5,814 bases of DNA. It comes from JASFUX01 sp050050115. GTDB lineage: Bacteria; Pseudomonadota; Alphaproteobacteria; Caulobacterales; Maricaulaceae. Positions within the stretch are counted from its first letter, which is position 1; the number at the start of each line of letters is the position of its first letter. The stretch is from positions 1 to 5,814 of the forward strand of contig JASFUX010000227.1 in assembly GCA_050050115.1 (NCBI GenBank), in the 5' to 3' direction. A program made the translations under genes and the position numbers. Below the pieces are notes generated by a model. The model searched no databases. It was not told where the DNA came from and saw only the letters and a program-made list of their open reading frames with translations. Below are positions 1-5,770 of the stretch, in pieces.

Positions 1-231
1 GGCGGAGCGCGCAAGGGCGAGCAGATCGTGCTGATCACTGATTGCGCTGAAGCGACGCGGGCCGACATCGCGGCGTTCGTGCGCAGCCACGGCGTGCAGA
101 ACACCGCGACGCCGGAGAAGATCATCCTCGTGGAGGAAGTGCCTATTCTCGGCACCGGCAAGATCGACTACGCTGCCGTTCAGCGCTTGGCGGCCGAAAA
201 GGCCGCGAACGTCGAAGGGGCTTCTGCTTGA
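1..231 (+). CDS. C-terminal end of an AMP-forming acyl-ACP synthetase, probably Aas-type acyl-[ACP]-phospholipid O-acyltransferase (5' truncated by window edge)
   Basis: Reading frame 1 is open from the first base to a TGA at 229-231, giving the last 76 residues of a longer protein. The fragment begins GGARKGEQIVL and carries PILGTGKIDY, whose lysine (codon 160-162) matches the conserved A10 lysine of the adenylate-forming superfamily, which contacts AMP and the carboxylate in the adenylation step. The RKGEQIVL start and the LGTGK(I/T)DY form are typical of the acyl-ACP synthetase half of Aas, which re-acylates lysophospholipids at the inner membrane. In many alphaproteobacteria this half is fused to PlsC and MFS (LplT-like) parts, but none of that is visible here. 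The stop overlaps the next gene by four bases, so the two are probably co-translated. The superfamily is secure; the Aas assignment is likely but rests on 76 residues, and a fatty acyl-CoA ligase is the alternative. Confidence 0.75.
   Translation, partial: GGARKGEQIVLITDCAEATRADIAAFVRSHGVQNTATPEKIILVEEVPILGTGKIDYAAVQRLAAEKAANVEGASA
214..220 (+). promoter_or_regulatory. Shine-Dalgarno site supporting the TTG start at 228
   Basis: GAAGGGG lies seven bases before the TTG at 228-230, inside the last codons of the upstream acyl-ACP synthetase gene. Its position, with the TTGA stop/start overlap, is the main reason to accept the TTG as a genuine start. Confidence 0.55.
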
Positions 232-773
232 GATCACTTGTTAGCGCAGCCTTTGCGGCTCTCGCGACCGCCGCCCTGCCCGCCGCGCCGGCTTCGGCCG
301 AGGTGGTGTCCGCCGACGAGTACGGCTTTGCGCTCTCGATCAGCATCAACACGTCGGCGAGCCCCGGTGCGGCTTTCGTGGCGCTTTCACGCTTCGACGA
401 GTGGTGGGATCCGGCGCACACCTATTCAGGCGACGCCGCCAACCTCAGCATCGAGCTCGAGCCCGGCGGATGCTTTTGTGAAGAGTGGGGGCAAGGCGCG
501 GTCAGGCACGCCGAAGTCGTCCAGGTGCGCGGCGAGCAGTTCATCCGCTGGACCGGCGGGCTCGGGCCTCTTCAGGACCTTGGGCTGGTGCAGGTCCATG
601 ACTGGAGCGTCGAGCAGCTCGGCGTCGGCTCGCGCATCACCTACTCGACCCGCGTAACCGGCCATCCCGCCGACGGCCTCGCCGACCTCGCCGGTATCGT
701 CGACGCAGTGATGACCGGTCAGATGGAGCGGCTCGAAGCCTACATCATCGAAGAAGGCGGCTTCGCGCGGTAG
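228..773 (+). CDS. Exported SRPBCC (START/polyketide-cyclase-like) domain protein
   Basis: This 181-residue protein starts on TTG, which overlaps the TGA of the preceding gene (TTGA) and has a purine-rich site seven bases upstream. Residues 1-24 look like a Sec signal peptide: a short basic start (MR), an alanine/leucine-rich core and an ASA-E cleavage site, leaving about 157 mature residues in the periplasm. The mature part fits the SRPBCC helix-grip fold: an N-terminal strand, the FDEWWDPAHTYSG segment (56-68), LEPGGCFCEEW (77-87) with a Cys-x-Cys pair at 82 and 84, and a long C-terminal helix from about residue 150. SRPBCC proteins form a deep hydrophobic pocket and bind lipids or other apolar ligands, but the ligand cannot be named here. 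Coupling to an Aas-like gene hints at a lipid-related role, which is inference. Choosing the TTG is what provides the signal peptide. Function otherwise unknown. Confidence 0.75.
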   Translation: MRSLVSAAFAALATAALPAAPASAEVVSADEYGFALSISINTSASPGAAFVALSRFDEWWDPAHTYSGDAANLSIELEPGGCFCEEWGQGAVRHAEVVQVRGEQFIRWTGGLGPLQDLGLVQVHDWSVEQLGVGSRITYSTRVTGHPADGLADLAGIVDAVMTGQMERLEAYIIEEGGFAR

Positions 774-780
774 CGCCGCC
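756..780. terminator. Inverted repeat at the convergent gene junction, weak candidate bidirectional terminator
   Basis: GGCGGC (756-761) and GCCGCC (775-780) can pair as a six-base GC stem around a 13-base loop. It straddles the TAG stop of the SRPBCC gene and ends 21 bases from the lpdA stop. No T-run follows on either strand, so it is not a classical intrinsic terminator. In GC-rich sequence a six-base stem can also arise by chance. Confidence 0.25.
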
Positions 781-801
781 GTCACTTGATCCGAGCAGCA
801 A

Positions 802-2217
802 TCAAACGTGCAGCACGCGCCCGTACGCGTCGAGCACGCTCTCGTGCATCATCTCCGACAGCGTCGGATGCGGGAACACGGTCTGGGCCAGCTCGGCTTC
901 GGTCAGCTCGCCGGTCATCGCGATCGCATAGCCCTGGATCAGCTCGGTGACTTCCGCACCGATCATGTGCGCACCGAGAAGCTCGCCCGTCGCCGCGTCG
1001 AACACGGTCTTGACCAGCCCTTCGGGTTCGCCGAGCGCGATCGCCTTGCCGTTGCCGAGGAACGGGAAGCGCCCCACTCGCACCTCGCGGCCGGCGTCCT
1101 TCGCTTGTCGCTCCGTCAAGCCAACTGACGCGATCTGAGGCAGGCAATAGGTGCAGCCCGGAATGCGGTTCGCATCCATTGGATGAACGCCCTCGACGCC
1201 GGCGATCGCCTCAACGCAGAGCACGCCCTCGTGCATCGCTTTATGCGCCAGCCACGGCGGACCGGCGACGTCGCCGATGGCATAGAGTCCCGGCGCGCCG
1301 GTGCGGCAGAGGCCGTCGATCTTCACGTGGCTCCGGTCGATTTCAACGCCGAGCTCTTCGAGCCCCAGGTCTTCCACATTGCCGACGATCCCCATCGCCA
1401 GAACGACGTTGTCGACCTCGACCTTGTGCGTCTTGCCGTCCGCGCCTTTGATCACCGCGCTGACGCCGTCCGCTTGCGCCTTGACCTCGCTCACCTGCGC
1501 GCCGGTGTGGAACGCGATCCCCTGTTTCTTGAACGCTTTGAGCGCGAGGCCCGATATCTCTTCGTCTTCGACCGGCAAGATGCGGTCGAGCATCTCGACG
1601 ACCGTCACCTCGGCGCCCAGCAGGCGGTAGAAGCTCGCAAACTCCATCCCGATCGCGCCGGAGCCCACGACGAGGAGACGGTTGGGAAACGCTGTCGGGA
1701 TCATCGCTTCGCGGTAGGTCCAGATCCGATCGCCGTCGGGCGCAAGACCTGCGTCGGGGATCGTCCGCGCTCGCGCGCCGGTCGCGAGGATCACGTGCTT
1801 GGCGGCAAGCGTTTTCGAACCGCCCTTTTCATCCGTAACGACGACAGCCGGCGCGCCTTTGCCTGACTCGAGCCGCGCCTCGCCTTTGATCAGCTCGATC
1901 TTGTGTTTCTTGAAGAGGTAGCCGACGCCGTTCGCCAGCTGGTCGGAGACCTTGCGCGAGCGGCCAATCACTTTGTCGATCTCGAACCGCAGCTTGTCGC
2001 ACGCAAGCCCGAACGCGTCGGCGTTCTCCATCAGGTGAAACACTTCGGCCGAGCGCAACAGCGCCTTGGTCGGAATACAGCCCCAGTTGAGGCAGATCCC
2101 GCCGGGCCGGTCGCGCTCGACGACGGCCGTCTTCATACCGAGTTGCGCGGCGCGGATCGCGGCGACGTAGCCGCCCGGTCCCGCCCCGACGACGATCAGG
2201 TCGAGCGCATCGCTCAT
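802..2217 (-). CDS. lpdA: Dihydrolipoyl dehydrogenase (E3 of the pyruvate dehydrogenase complex)
   Basis: E3 is a cytoplasmic FAD enzyme that reoxidises dihydrolipoamide on E2 and passes electrons to NAD+. The 471-residue length is normal for the family. The FAD-binding GAGPGG is at 11-16. The redox disulfide lies in GGICLNWGCIPTK with Cys42 and Cys47. The second Rossmann motif, GSGAIG, is at 185-190 for NAD. The second FAD contact, YAIGDVAG, comes later, and the C-terminal HPTLSE (450-455) supplies the His450/Glu455 catalytic dyad. All key residues are present, so the enzyme should be active. The ATG at 2217 sits 14 bases after the stop of the HD gene with only a weak Shine-Dalgarno (CGGA), so coupling to upstream translation is plausible. 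Position downstream of pdhC argues that it serves pyruvate dehydrogenase, although E3 is often shared with 2-oxoglutarate dehydrogenase. Confidence 0.97.
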   Translation of the reverse strand: MSDALDLIVVGAGPGGYVAAIRAAQLGMKTAVVERDRPGGICLNWGCIPTKALLRSAEVFHLMENADAFGLACDKLRFEIDKVIGRSRKVSDQLANGVGYLFKKHKIELIKGEARLESGKGAPAVVVTDEKGGSKTLAAKHVILATGARARTIPDAGLAPDGDRIWTYREAMIPTAFPNRLLVVGSGAIGMEFASFYRLLGAEVTVVEMLDRILPVEDEEISGLALKAFKKQGIAFHTGAQVSEVKAQADGVSAVIKGADGKTHKVEVDNVVLAMGIVGNVEDLGLEELGVEIDRSHVKIDGLCRTGAPGLYAIGDVAGPPWLAHKAMHEGVLCVEAIAGVEGVHPMDANRIPGCTYCLPQIASVGLTERQAKDAGREVRVGRFPFLGNGKAIALGEPEGLVKTVFDAATGELLGAHMIGAEVTELIQGYAIAMTGELTEAELAQTVFPHPTLSEMMHESVLDAYGRVLHV

Positions 2218-2231
2218 CTAACAGTTTCCGT

Positions 2232-2819
2232 TCAATCGTTGAGCTGGATCATCGCGTTCTTGGGAGTCTCGAAGACCCGGCGAACCATCGGTTCAAAGAA
2301 CGACAAGGGCGCGGCGTCATAGTCCGGATCGAATGAGTTCTGGTCGTAGATCTCGCAGAAACGCGCGCAGTCTTCGAAATAGGGATTGCCGCGGAAATTC
2401 TCACGTACATCCCGATCCATGCCGACATAGTGGAAGTAGTAGTAACCCTGAAAGAAGCCGTGATGCTGCACGATCCAGTGGTTCCGCTCGGAGACGAACG
2501 GCTTCAGGATCGCCGCGGCGATGTCAGGGTGATTGTACGAGCCCAGCGTATCGCCGATGTCGTGGATGAGCGCCATGACCACGTATTCCTCATCCTCGCC
2601 GACCTTGTGCGCGCGCGTGGCCGTCTGCAGCGAGTGCGTCAGCCGGTCGACCGCGAAGCCGCCGAAATCGCCGTCCAAAAGCTTCAGGTGATCGAGAACG
2701 CGGGTCGAGAGGTTCTGGGCGAACGGAACGAACTGGCCGGCGATGATCTCCCAGTCTTCTTTCGTGCCCTCTTGCATCGCATGGAACTTCGCGCGCGGCG
2801 CGTCGTCATGATCCTTCAT
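2232..2819 (-). CDS. HD-domain metalloprotein, PhnZ/MIOX-like ligand pattern (predicted phosphohydrolase or diiron oxygenase)
   Basis: The 195-residue product belongs to the HD superfamily of divalent-metal enzymes; no signal peptide or membrane segment is seen, so it is probably cytoplasmic. THSLQTA supplies His62, ALIHDIGD supplies His86-Asp87, NHPD supplies His97, a second NHW lies at 113-115, QHHG supplies His119/His120, and YDQNSFDPDYD supplies Asp159 or a nearby aspartate. Together these could give the six metal ligands of a dinuclear centre, as in PhnZ and myo-inositol oxygenase, rather than the HD pair alone. Substrate unknown; such proteins are usually annotated as predicted HD phosphohydrolases. 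The ATG at 2819 was chosen because GGGAG stands six bases before it. The frame also extends to a TTG at 2885, but those extra 22 residues are low in family character and lack a clear ribosome site. lpdA follows after 14 bases, in the same operon. Confidence 0.8.
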   Translation of the reverse strand: MKDHDDAPRAKFHAMQEGTKEDWEIIAGQFVPFAQNLSTRVLDHLKLLDGDFGGFAVDRLTHSLQTATRAHKVGEDEEYVVMALIHDIGDTLGSYNHPDIAAAILKPFVSERNHWIVQHHGFFQGYYYFHYVGMDRDVRENFRGNPYFEDCARFCEIYDQNSFDPDYDAAPLSFFEPMVRRVFETPKNAMIQLND

Positions 2820-2918
2820 CGCCTGCTCCCATCGCGTTCGGACCGGTCCTTGTCCGCAGGGTGCGTAGGCGGGCGCAGAATTCAAGGAATAAGAACGAAA
2901 CGCCGCTATGCGCCGCCG
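2820..2918 (-). other. 99-base gap upstream of the HD gene, possible internal promoter region
   Basis: The gap lies between the stop of the small membrane-protein gene and the chosen start of the HD gene. It contains an AT-richer stretch around 2881-2900 that stands out from its GC-rich surroundings and holds TTGAAT, which resembles a -35 element, but no convincing -10 box follows. No terminator hairpin with a T-run was seen. If the TTG start at 2885 were used, the gap would shrink to 33 bases. Confidence 0.2.
2826..2830 (-). promoter_or_regulatory. Shine-Dalgarno deciding the HD-gene start
   Basis: On the minus strand GGGAG is placed six bases before the ATG at 2819-2817. It favours this start over the in-frame TTG at 2885-2883, which would add 22 residues. 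Confidence 0.6.
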
Positions 2919-3368
2919 CTAGAGCGCGAACCGCGAGCCTTGGATCACCTGTCGGCAGCTTTGCTGGACGTCGAGGTTGACCCCGTCGAACTCGCGCAGG
3001 AGCTCGGCGACGCGGGTCTCGTCGCGGTCGCCCAGGGCGCCGACGATGCGCTGGGACAGATCGCGCAGGATCGCGCTCTGCTGAGAGGCCTCCTCGGGCA
3101 GGAGGTAGGCGGCGAGATAAGACGCCCGGGCGAGCGCGCGCGGGCCTTCGCGCAGCGCGCGGAAGTTCTCCTCGGTGAAGCTCGCCTGGGCGGCTTGCGC
3201 TCTGTAGGCGAAATCCGCCGCCGCCGCGCCGATCTCGGCGCAGGCGTCCAGCTGACGGCCGGCCACGATCGCCTCGATGTGATCGTCGCGCGAGCGCAAC
3301 GTCCAGAACGCCTGGGCGGTCGCAATGATCACCGCAATAGCGACGAGGATGAGCGGAATATGCTTCAT
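2919..3368 (-). CDS. Small membrane-anchored protein of unknown function in the PDH gene cluster
   Basis: I do not recognise this 149-residue protein. Residues 4-22 form one strongly hydrophobic segment (PLILVAIAVIIATAQAFW) after a short KH start, which fits an N-terminal membrane anchor. It is followed by RSRDDH and about 120 residues of mostly helical, alanine- and charge-rich sequence, which would be periplasmic if the anchor is oriented N-in. There are only two cysteines, Cys43 (DACAEI) near the anchor and Cys138 (QQSCRQV) near the end, which could form a disulfide if exported. The ATG at 3368 was chosen because GAAGAGA lies eight bases upstream and because it places the hydrophobic segment at the N-terminus. 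The frame stays open to an ATG at 3443 that would add 25 polar residues. The gene lies between pdhC and the HD gene in the same direction. Real coding is supported by the anchor and the ribosome site, not by homology. Confidence 0.7.
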   Translation of the reverse strand: MKHIPLILVAIAVIIATAQAFWTLRSRDDHIEAIVAGRQLDACAEIGAAAADFAYRAQAAQASFTEENFRALREGPRALARASYLAAYLLPEEASQQSAILRDLSQRIVGALGDRDETRVAELLREFDGVNLDVQQSCRQVIQGSRFAL

Positions 3369-3521
3369 TACGCGGGTCTCTTCACCGGCGTCGACGCGCC
3401 CGGACCTATCGCCCGGGAACGATGTGCGCGCGCCCCCTCGCATCCCTTACTGCCGCCCGCGCCAACCGGGCGCAAGCTTAGAACACGGTTAATCCTGAAC
3501 TCCCGATGACTTGGTGCGGAT
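3369..3521 (-). other. 153-base intergenic gap downstream of pdhC
   Basis: This is the largest gap in the minus-strand gene set and could hold a terminator or an internal promoter. The only symmetry noticed is CGCCCG (3454-3459) with CGGGCG (3467-3472), a six-base stem with a seven-base loop and no following T-run. One GGTTAA half-motif lies at 3487-3492, but no second half makes a CtrA-type site. No clear -35/-10 pair was found. Confidence 0.3.
3377..3383 (-). promoter_or_regulatory. Shine-Dalgarno for the small membrane-protein gene
   Basis: On the minus strand GAAGAGA ends eight bases before the ATG at 3368-3366. It supports this start over the upstream in-frame ATG at 3443. Confidence 0.45.
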
Positions 3522-4841
3522 TCAAAGCAGCATAGTCTCGGGGTCTTCGAGGAACCGCTTGAAGGCGGCGAGGAACCGGGCCCCCGTCGCGCCGTCGACG
3601 ACCCGATGGTCGCACGTCACCGTGACGCTCATGATCGTGGCTGCGGCGAGCGCGCCGTACTTGACCACGGGCCGCTGTTCGCCCGCGCCGATCGACAGGA
3701 TCATCCCGTGCGGCTCGTTGATGATCGAGCCGAAGCTCTTGATGCCGAACATGCCGAGGTTGGAGAGCGAAAAGGTGCCGCCCGTGTACTCCTCGGGCAT
3801 CAATTTGCGCGCCCGCGCGCGCTCGGCGAGGTCGGCCATCTCCTCGGATATCTGCTTAAGGCCCTTGGTCTCGGCCTCCCAGATGATCGGCGTGATCAGG
3901 CCGCCGTCGATCGCCACCGCGACGGCGACGTCGGCGTGGTGATGCATCATGATGCCGTCGGGCGAATAGCTGGCGTTGGACTCAGGCACCTCGCGCAGCG
4001 CCAGGGCGGCGGCGCGGATGCAGAAGTCGTTGACGGAGATCTTGATCCCCTCCTTCTCCAGCCGCGCATTGAGACGCTTGCGCTGCGCAAGCACAACGTC
4101 GAGATCGATGTCGATCGTCAGCGGAAAGTGCGGCACGTCCCGGAAGGACTCGGTCATCCGCTTGGCGATGGTTTTCTTCATGCCGTCGAGCGGCACGAGA
4201 TCGTAACTGCCTTCGCGAATGCCCATGTCGAGCGGATGGCGCACGCCCGGCGCGATCTGCTGCGCCTGGCTCGGCACCAGAGCCTGGGCGGCGCCCGATT
4301 GCGGTTGCGCTGGCGCGGCGCCCGGCTCCGCCGCCTCGACATCGCGTTTGACGATGCGTCCGCCCGGACCGCTGCCGGCGAGCGCCGAAAGGTCGATCCC
4401 CTTCATCTCGGCGATACGCTTGGCCAACGGCGAGGCCTTGATCCGACCGTTGGCGTCGGCGGACGCCGCTTGCGACTGCGTCCGAGCACTCGGCTTCTCC
4501 GAGGACGCCTTGCTTGGCTTCGCGTCGGCGCTGGGCTTCGGCGCCGGCCCGGCATTTCCTCTGGACGACCCCGCACCCTCGAGCGCGCTCTCGTCCTCGC
4601 CCTCTTCGAGCAGGAGCGCGATCGTCGCGTTGACCTTCACGCCCTCCGAGCCGCTGGCGACGAGGATCTTCCCGATCACGCCTTCGTCGACCGCCTCGAC
4701 CTCCATCGTCGCCTTGTCGGTCTCGATCTCGGCGATGACGTCGCCCGAGGCGACTTCGTCGCCCTCTTTGACCAGCCACTTCGAGAGGGTCCCCTCCTCC
4801 ATCGTTGGGCTCAATGCGGGCATGAGGATTTCGATGGGCAT
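3522..4841 (-). CDS. pdhC: Pyruvate dehydrogenase complex E2, dihydrolipoamide acetyltransferase
   Basis: E2 is the structural core of the pyruvate dehydrogenase complex; it carries the acetyl group on a lipoyl arm from E1 and transfers it to CoA in the cytoplasm. The 439-residue protein shows the expected order. One lipoyl domain covers about 1-80, with the lipoylated Lys43 in ETDKATMEV. An Ala/Pro/Ser/Lys-rich flexible linker covers about 85-131. A peripheral-subunit-binding domain covers about 134-169 (KASPLAKRIA, GSGPGGRIVKRDVE), and a second Ala/Pro/Gln linker follows. The catalytic domain runs from about 205, with DHRVVDG near the end giving catalytic His412 and Asp416. The MPALSPTMEEG start and ETDKATMEVE are typical of pyruvate-type E2 rather than SucB or branched-chain E2. 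CAGGA lies nine bases before the ATG. A Gfa-family gene ends 18 bases upstream, so both are probably on one transcript. The E1 genes are not in the window. Confidence 0.96.
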   Translation of the reverse strand: MPIEILMPALSPTMEEGTLSKWLVKEGDEVASGDVIAEIETDKATMEVEAVDEGVIGKILVASGSEGVKVNATIALLLEEGEDESALEGAGSSRGNAGPAPKPSADAKPSKASSEKPSARTQSQAASADANGRIKASPLAKRIAEMKGIDLSALAGSGPGGRIVKRDVEAAEPGAAPAQPQSGAAQALVPSQAQQIAPGVRHPLDMGIREGSYDLVPLDGMKKTIAKRMTESFRDVPHFPLTIDIDLDVVLAQRKRLNARLEKEGIKISVNDFCIRAAALALREVPESNASYSPDGIMMHHHADVAVAVAIDGGLITPIIWEAETKGLKQISEEMADLAERARARKLMPEEYTGGTFSLSNLGMFGIKSFGSIINEPHGMILSIGAGEQRPVVKYGALAAATIMSVTVTCDHRVVDGATGARFLAAFKRFLEDPETMLL

Positions 4842-4850
4842 GTTCGATTG

Positions 4851-4855
4851 TCCTG
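4851..4855 (-). promoter_or_regulatory. Shine-Dalgarno of pdhC
   Basis: CAGGA on the minus strand, nine bases before the pdhC ATG and inside the 18-base gap after the Gfa-family gene. It indicates independent ribosome loading within a polycistronic message. Confidence 0.5.
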
Positions 4856-4859
4856 CCGT

Positions 4860-5258
4860 TTACCCTTGGCTCAAATGCGCGATGTAGCCGGCCGCATCGT
4901 CCCAGTTGTCGCGACCGTCGAAGTCGACGACTTTCGCACCGACCTCATCGGGCTCGTCGAGGCAGCGCAGGTTCACCGACCAACCATCCGGGTTCGAGCG
5001 CGGCCGGTAGAAGCTCTTCACGCCGCACACGGAGCAGAACAGATGACGCGCAACGCCGGTGCCGGCGCGGTACTCTGTCAGCTTGTCCTCGCCGGACAGG
5101 ATTTCAAAGTCGCTCTCCGGAACGATCAGATGCAAGAACCCGTGCGGCGTGCAGAACGAGCAGTTGCAGGCGAGCGCTTCGGCGCCCTTGGCGATCTTCG
5201 CGCGAAACCGCACCGCGCCACAGTGACACCCACCGGAGACCTCGACCTTCGAGCTCAT
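4860..5258 (-). CDS. Gfa/CENP-V family zinc-binding protein (copy 1, adjacent to pdhC)
   Basis: This 132-residue protein is a member of the Gfa (glutathione-dependent formaldehyde-activating enzyme)/CENP-V fold, a small cytoplasmic zinc domain. GGCHCG gives Cys11 and Cys13, and FCSVCG gives Cys75 and Cys78, which match the structural zinc site. CNCSFC gives Cys31, Cys33 and Cys36, which match the second, Gfa-type zinc cluster. The later FYRPRSNPDG and NLRCLDE segments are characteristic of the CENP-V-like branch. Members are widely annotated as formaldehyde or glutathione-adduct enzymes, but activity is proven for few, so the substrate is unknown. The ATG at 5258 overlaps the stop of the upstream paralogue (ATGA) and has GGGAGGG five bases before it. 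The frame extends 43 residues further upstream, but that extension only shadows the neighbouring gene. pdhC follows after 18 bases. Confidence 0.88.
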   Translation of the reverse strand: MSSKVEVSGGCHCGAVRFRAKIAKGAEALACNCSFCTPHGFLHLIVPESDFEILSGEDKLTEYRAGTGVARHLFCSVCGVKSFYRPRSNPDGWSVNLRCLDEPDEVGAKVVDFDGRDNWDDAAGYIAHLSQG

Positions 5259-5770
5259 AGCGGCCCTCCCTGCGGCGGCCACGCCTCGGTGTCGTGGTCG
5301 GGATGCTGACGGTTGCTGTTTCGGATCGCCTTGATCTCCTCGGCGGTGAAATCGTCCTCCGTCATCTTCTGGCGCGCTCCAGCCCATTCGATGAGGAACG
5401 GCAAGCGTGACTCCACGGAGTCCTCCGAGACGGGCTTGTAGCGCGCCGGATCATCAAGGCTGCCGAGCGTCACTAGCAGATGCTCGCTATCGACCGGATC
5501 GAAGAACAACGGCGTCCCGCACTGCGCGCAGAAGCCGCGCCGCACGATGTCGGACGAAAAGAACCAGCGAGGCTCGCCGCGGGTGATTGCGATGTTGTCG
5601 CGCAAGGCGCCGCCGAGCGGCATGAAGTAATTGCCGGCCGCCTTCTGACACATGCGGCAATGGCAGAGGTGCGGATTCTCAAGCTCCGTACCGACGCGGT
5701 AGCGCACCGCGCCGCATTGGCAGCCGCCGCTAGGCCCGGCATGCGTGTCGACAATTTCGCTCTTGGTCAT
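5255..5770 (-). CDS. Gfa/CENP-V family zinc-binding protein (copy 2, first visible gene of the minus-strand cluster)
   Basis: This 171-residue paralogue of the following gene carries the same Gfa cysteine layout. GGCQCG gives Cys17 and Cys19, CHCRMC gives Cys36, Cys38 and Cys41, and FCAQCG gives Cys81 and Cys84, so both zinc sites are intact. CHCRMCQKAAG and the GTPLFF segment after the last pair are typical of the ordinary Gfa branch, unlike the CENP-V-like features of copy 1. The two are therefore probably different subfamilies rather than a recent duplication. It has an acidic, proline-rich C-terminal tail (about 135-171) beyond the zinc domain. Substrate unknown; formaldehyde-glutathione chemistry is only the family label. 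The ATG at 5770 has a weak ribosome site (GCAGG). Its TGA overlaps the next start by four bases, which implies translational coupling. Only 44 bases upstream are visible. Confidence 0.87.
   Translation of the reverse strand: MTKSEIVDTHAGPSGGCQCGAVRYRVGTELENPHLCHCRMCQKAAGNYFMPLGGALRDNIAITRGEPRWFFSSDIVRRGFCAQCGTPLFFDPVDSEHLLVTLGSLDDPARYKPVSEDSVESRLPFLIEWAGARQKMTEDDFTAEEIKAIRNSNRQHPDHDTEAWPPQGGPL
5264..5270 (-). promoter_or_regulatory. Strong Shine-Dalgarno for Gfa-family copy 1
   Basis: GGGAGGG on the minus strand lies five bases before the ATG at 5258-5256 and within the last codons of the upstream Gfa gene. It fixes the start at 5258 rather than in the longer open frame. Confidence 0.7.

Noticed and set aside
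1183..1866. 227-codon plus-strand open frame inside lpdA
   Set aside because: It is antisense to the dihydrolipoyl dehydrogenase gene, whose FAD, NAD and disulfide motifs are all intact.
3369..3443. 25-residue N-terminal extension of the membrane protein from the ATG at 3443
   Set aside because: It would place polar, Arg/Gly-rich residues before the hydrophobic anchor, and the inner ATG has a better placed purine-rich site. It cannot be fully excluded.
3487..3500. Possible CtrA-type site (TTAA half-motif)
   Set aside because: Only one half is present; no second TTAA-like half occurs at the required spacing on either strand.
2430..3509. 359-codon plus-strand open frame across the HD and membrane-protein genes
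   Set aside because: Its translation has no recognisable motif and is the low-complexity Arg/Asp/Val type typical of antisense frames. The minus-strand genes have metal motifs, a membrane segment and ribosome sites.
3982..4779. 265-codon minus-strand frame overlapping pdhC
   Set aside because: It is on the same strand as pdhC in another frame, with an extreme Arg/Gly bias and no domain; pdhC is certain.
3606..5309. 567-codon plus-strand open frame
   Set aside because: It lies wholly opposite pdhC and the Gfa genes, whose motifs and zinc or catalytic residues are unmistakable. The translation is Arg/His/Asp/Leu-rich with no recognisable domain, as expected for an antisense shadow in GC-rich DNA.
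5259..5387. N-terminal extension of Gfa copy 1 by 43 residues
   Set aside because: The extra residues read through the upstream Gfa gene in another frame and lack family character. GGGAGGG and the ATGA overlap fix the start at 5258.
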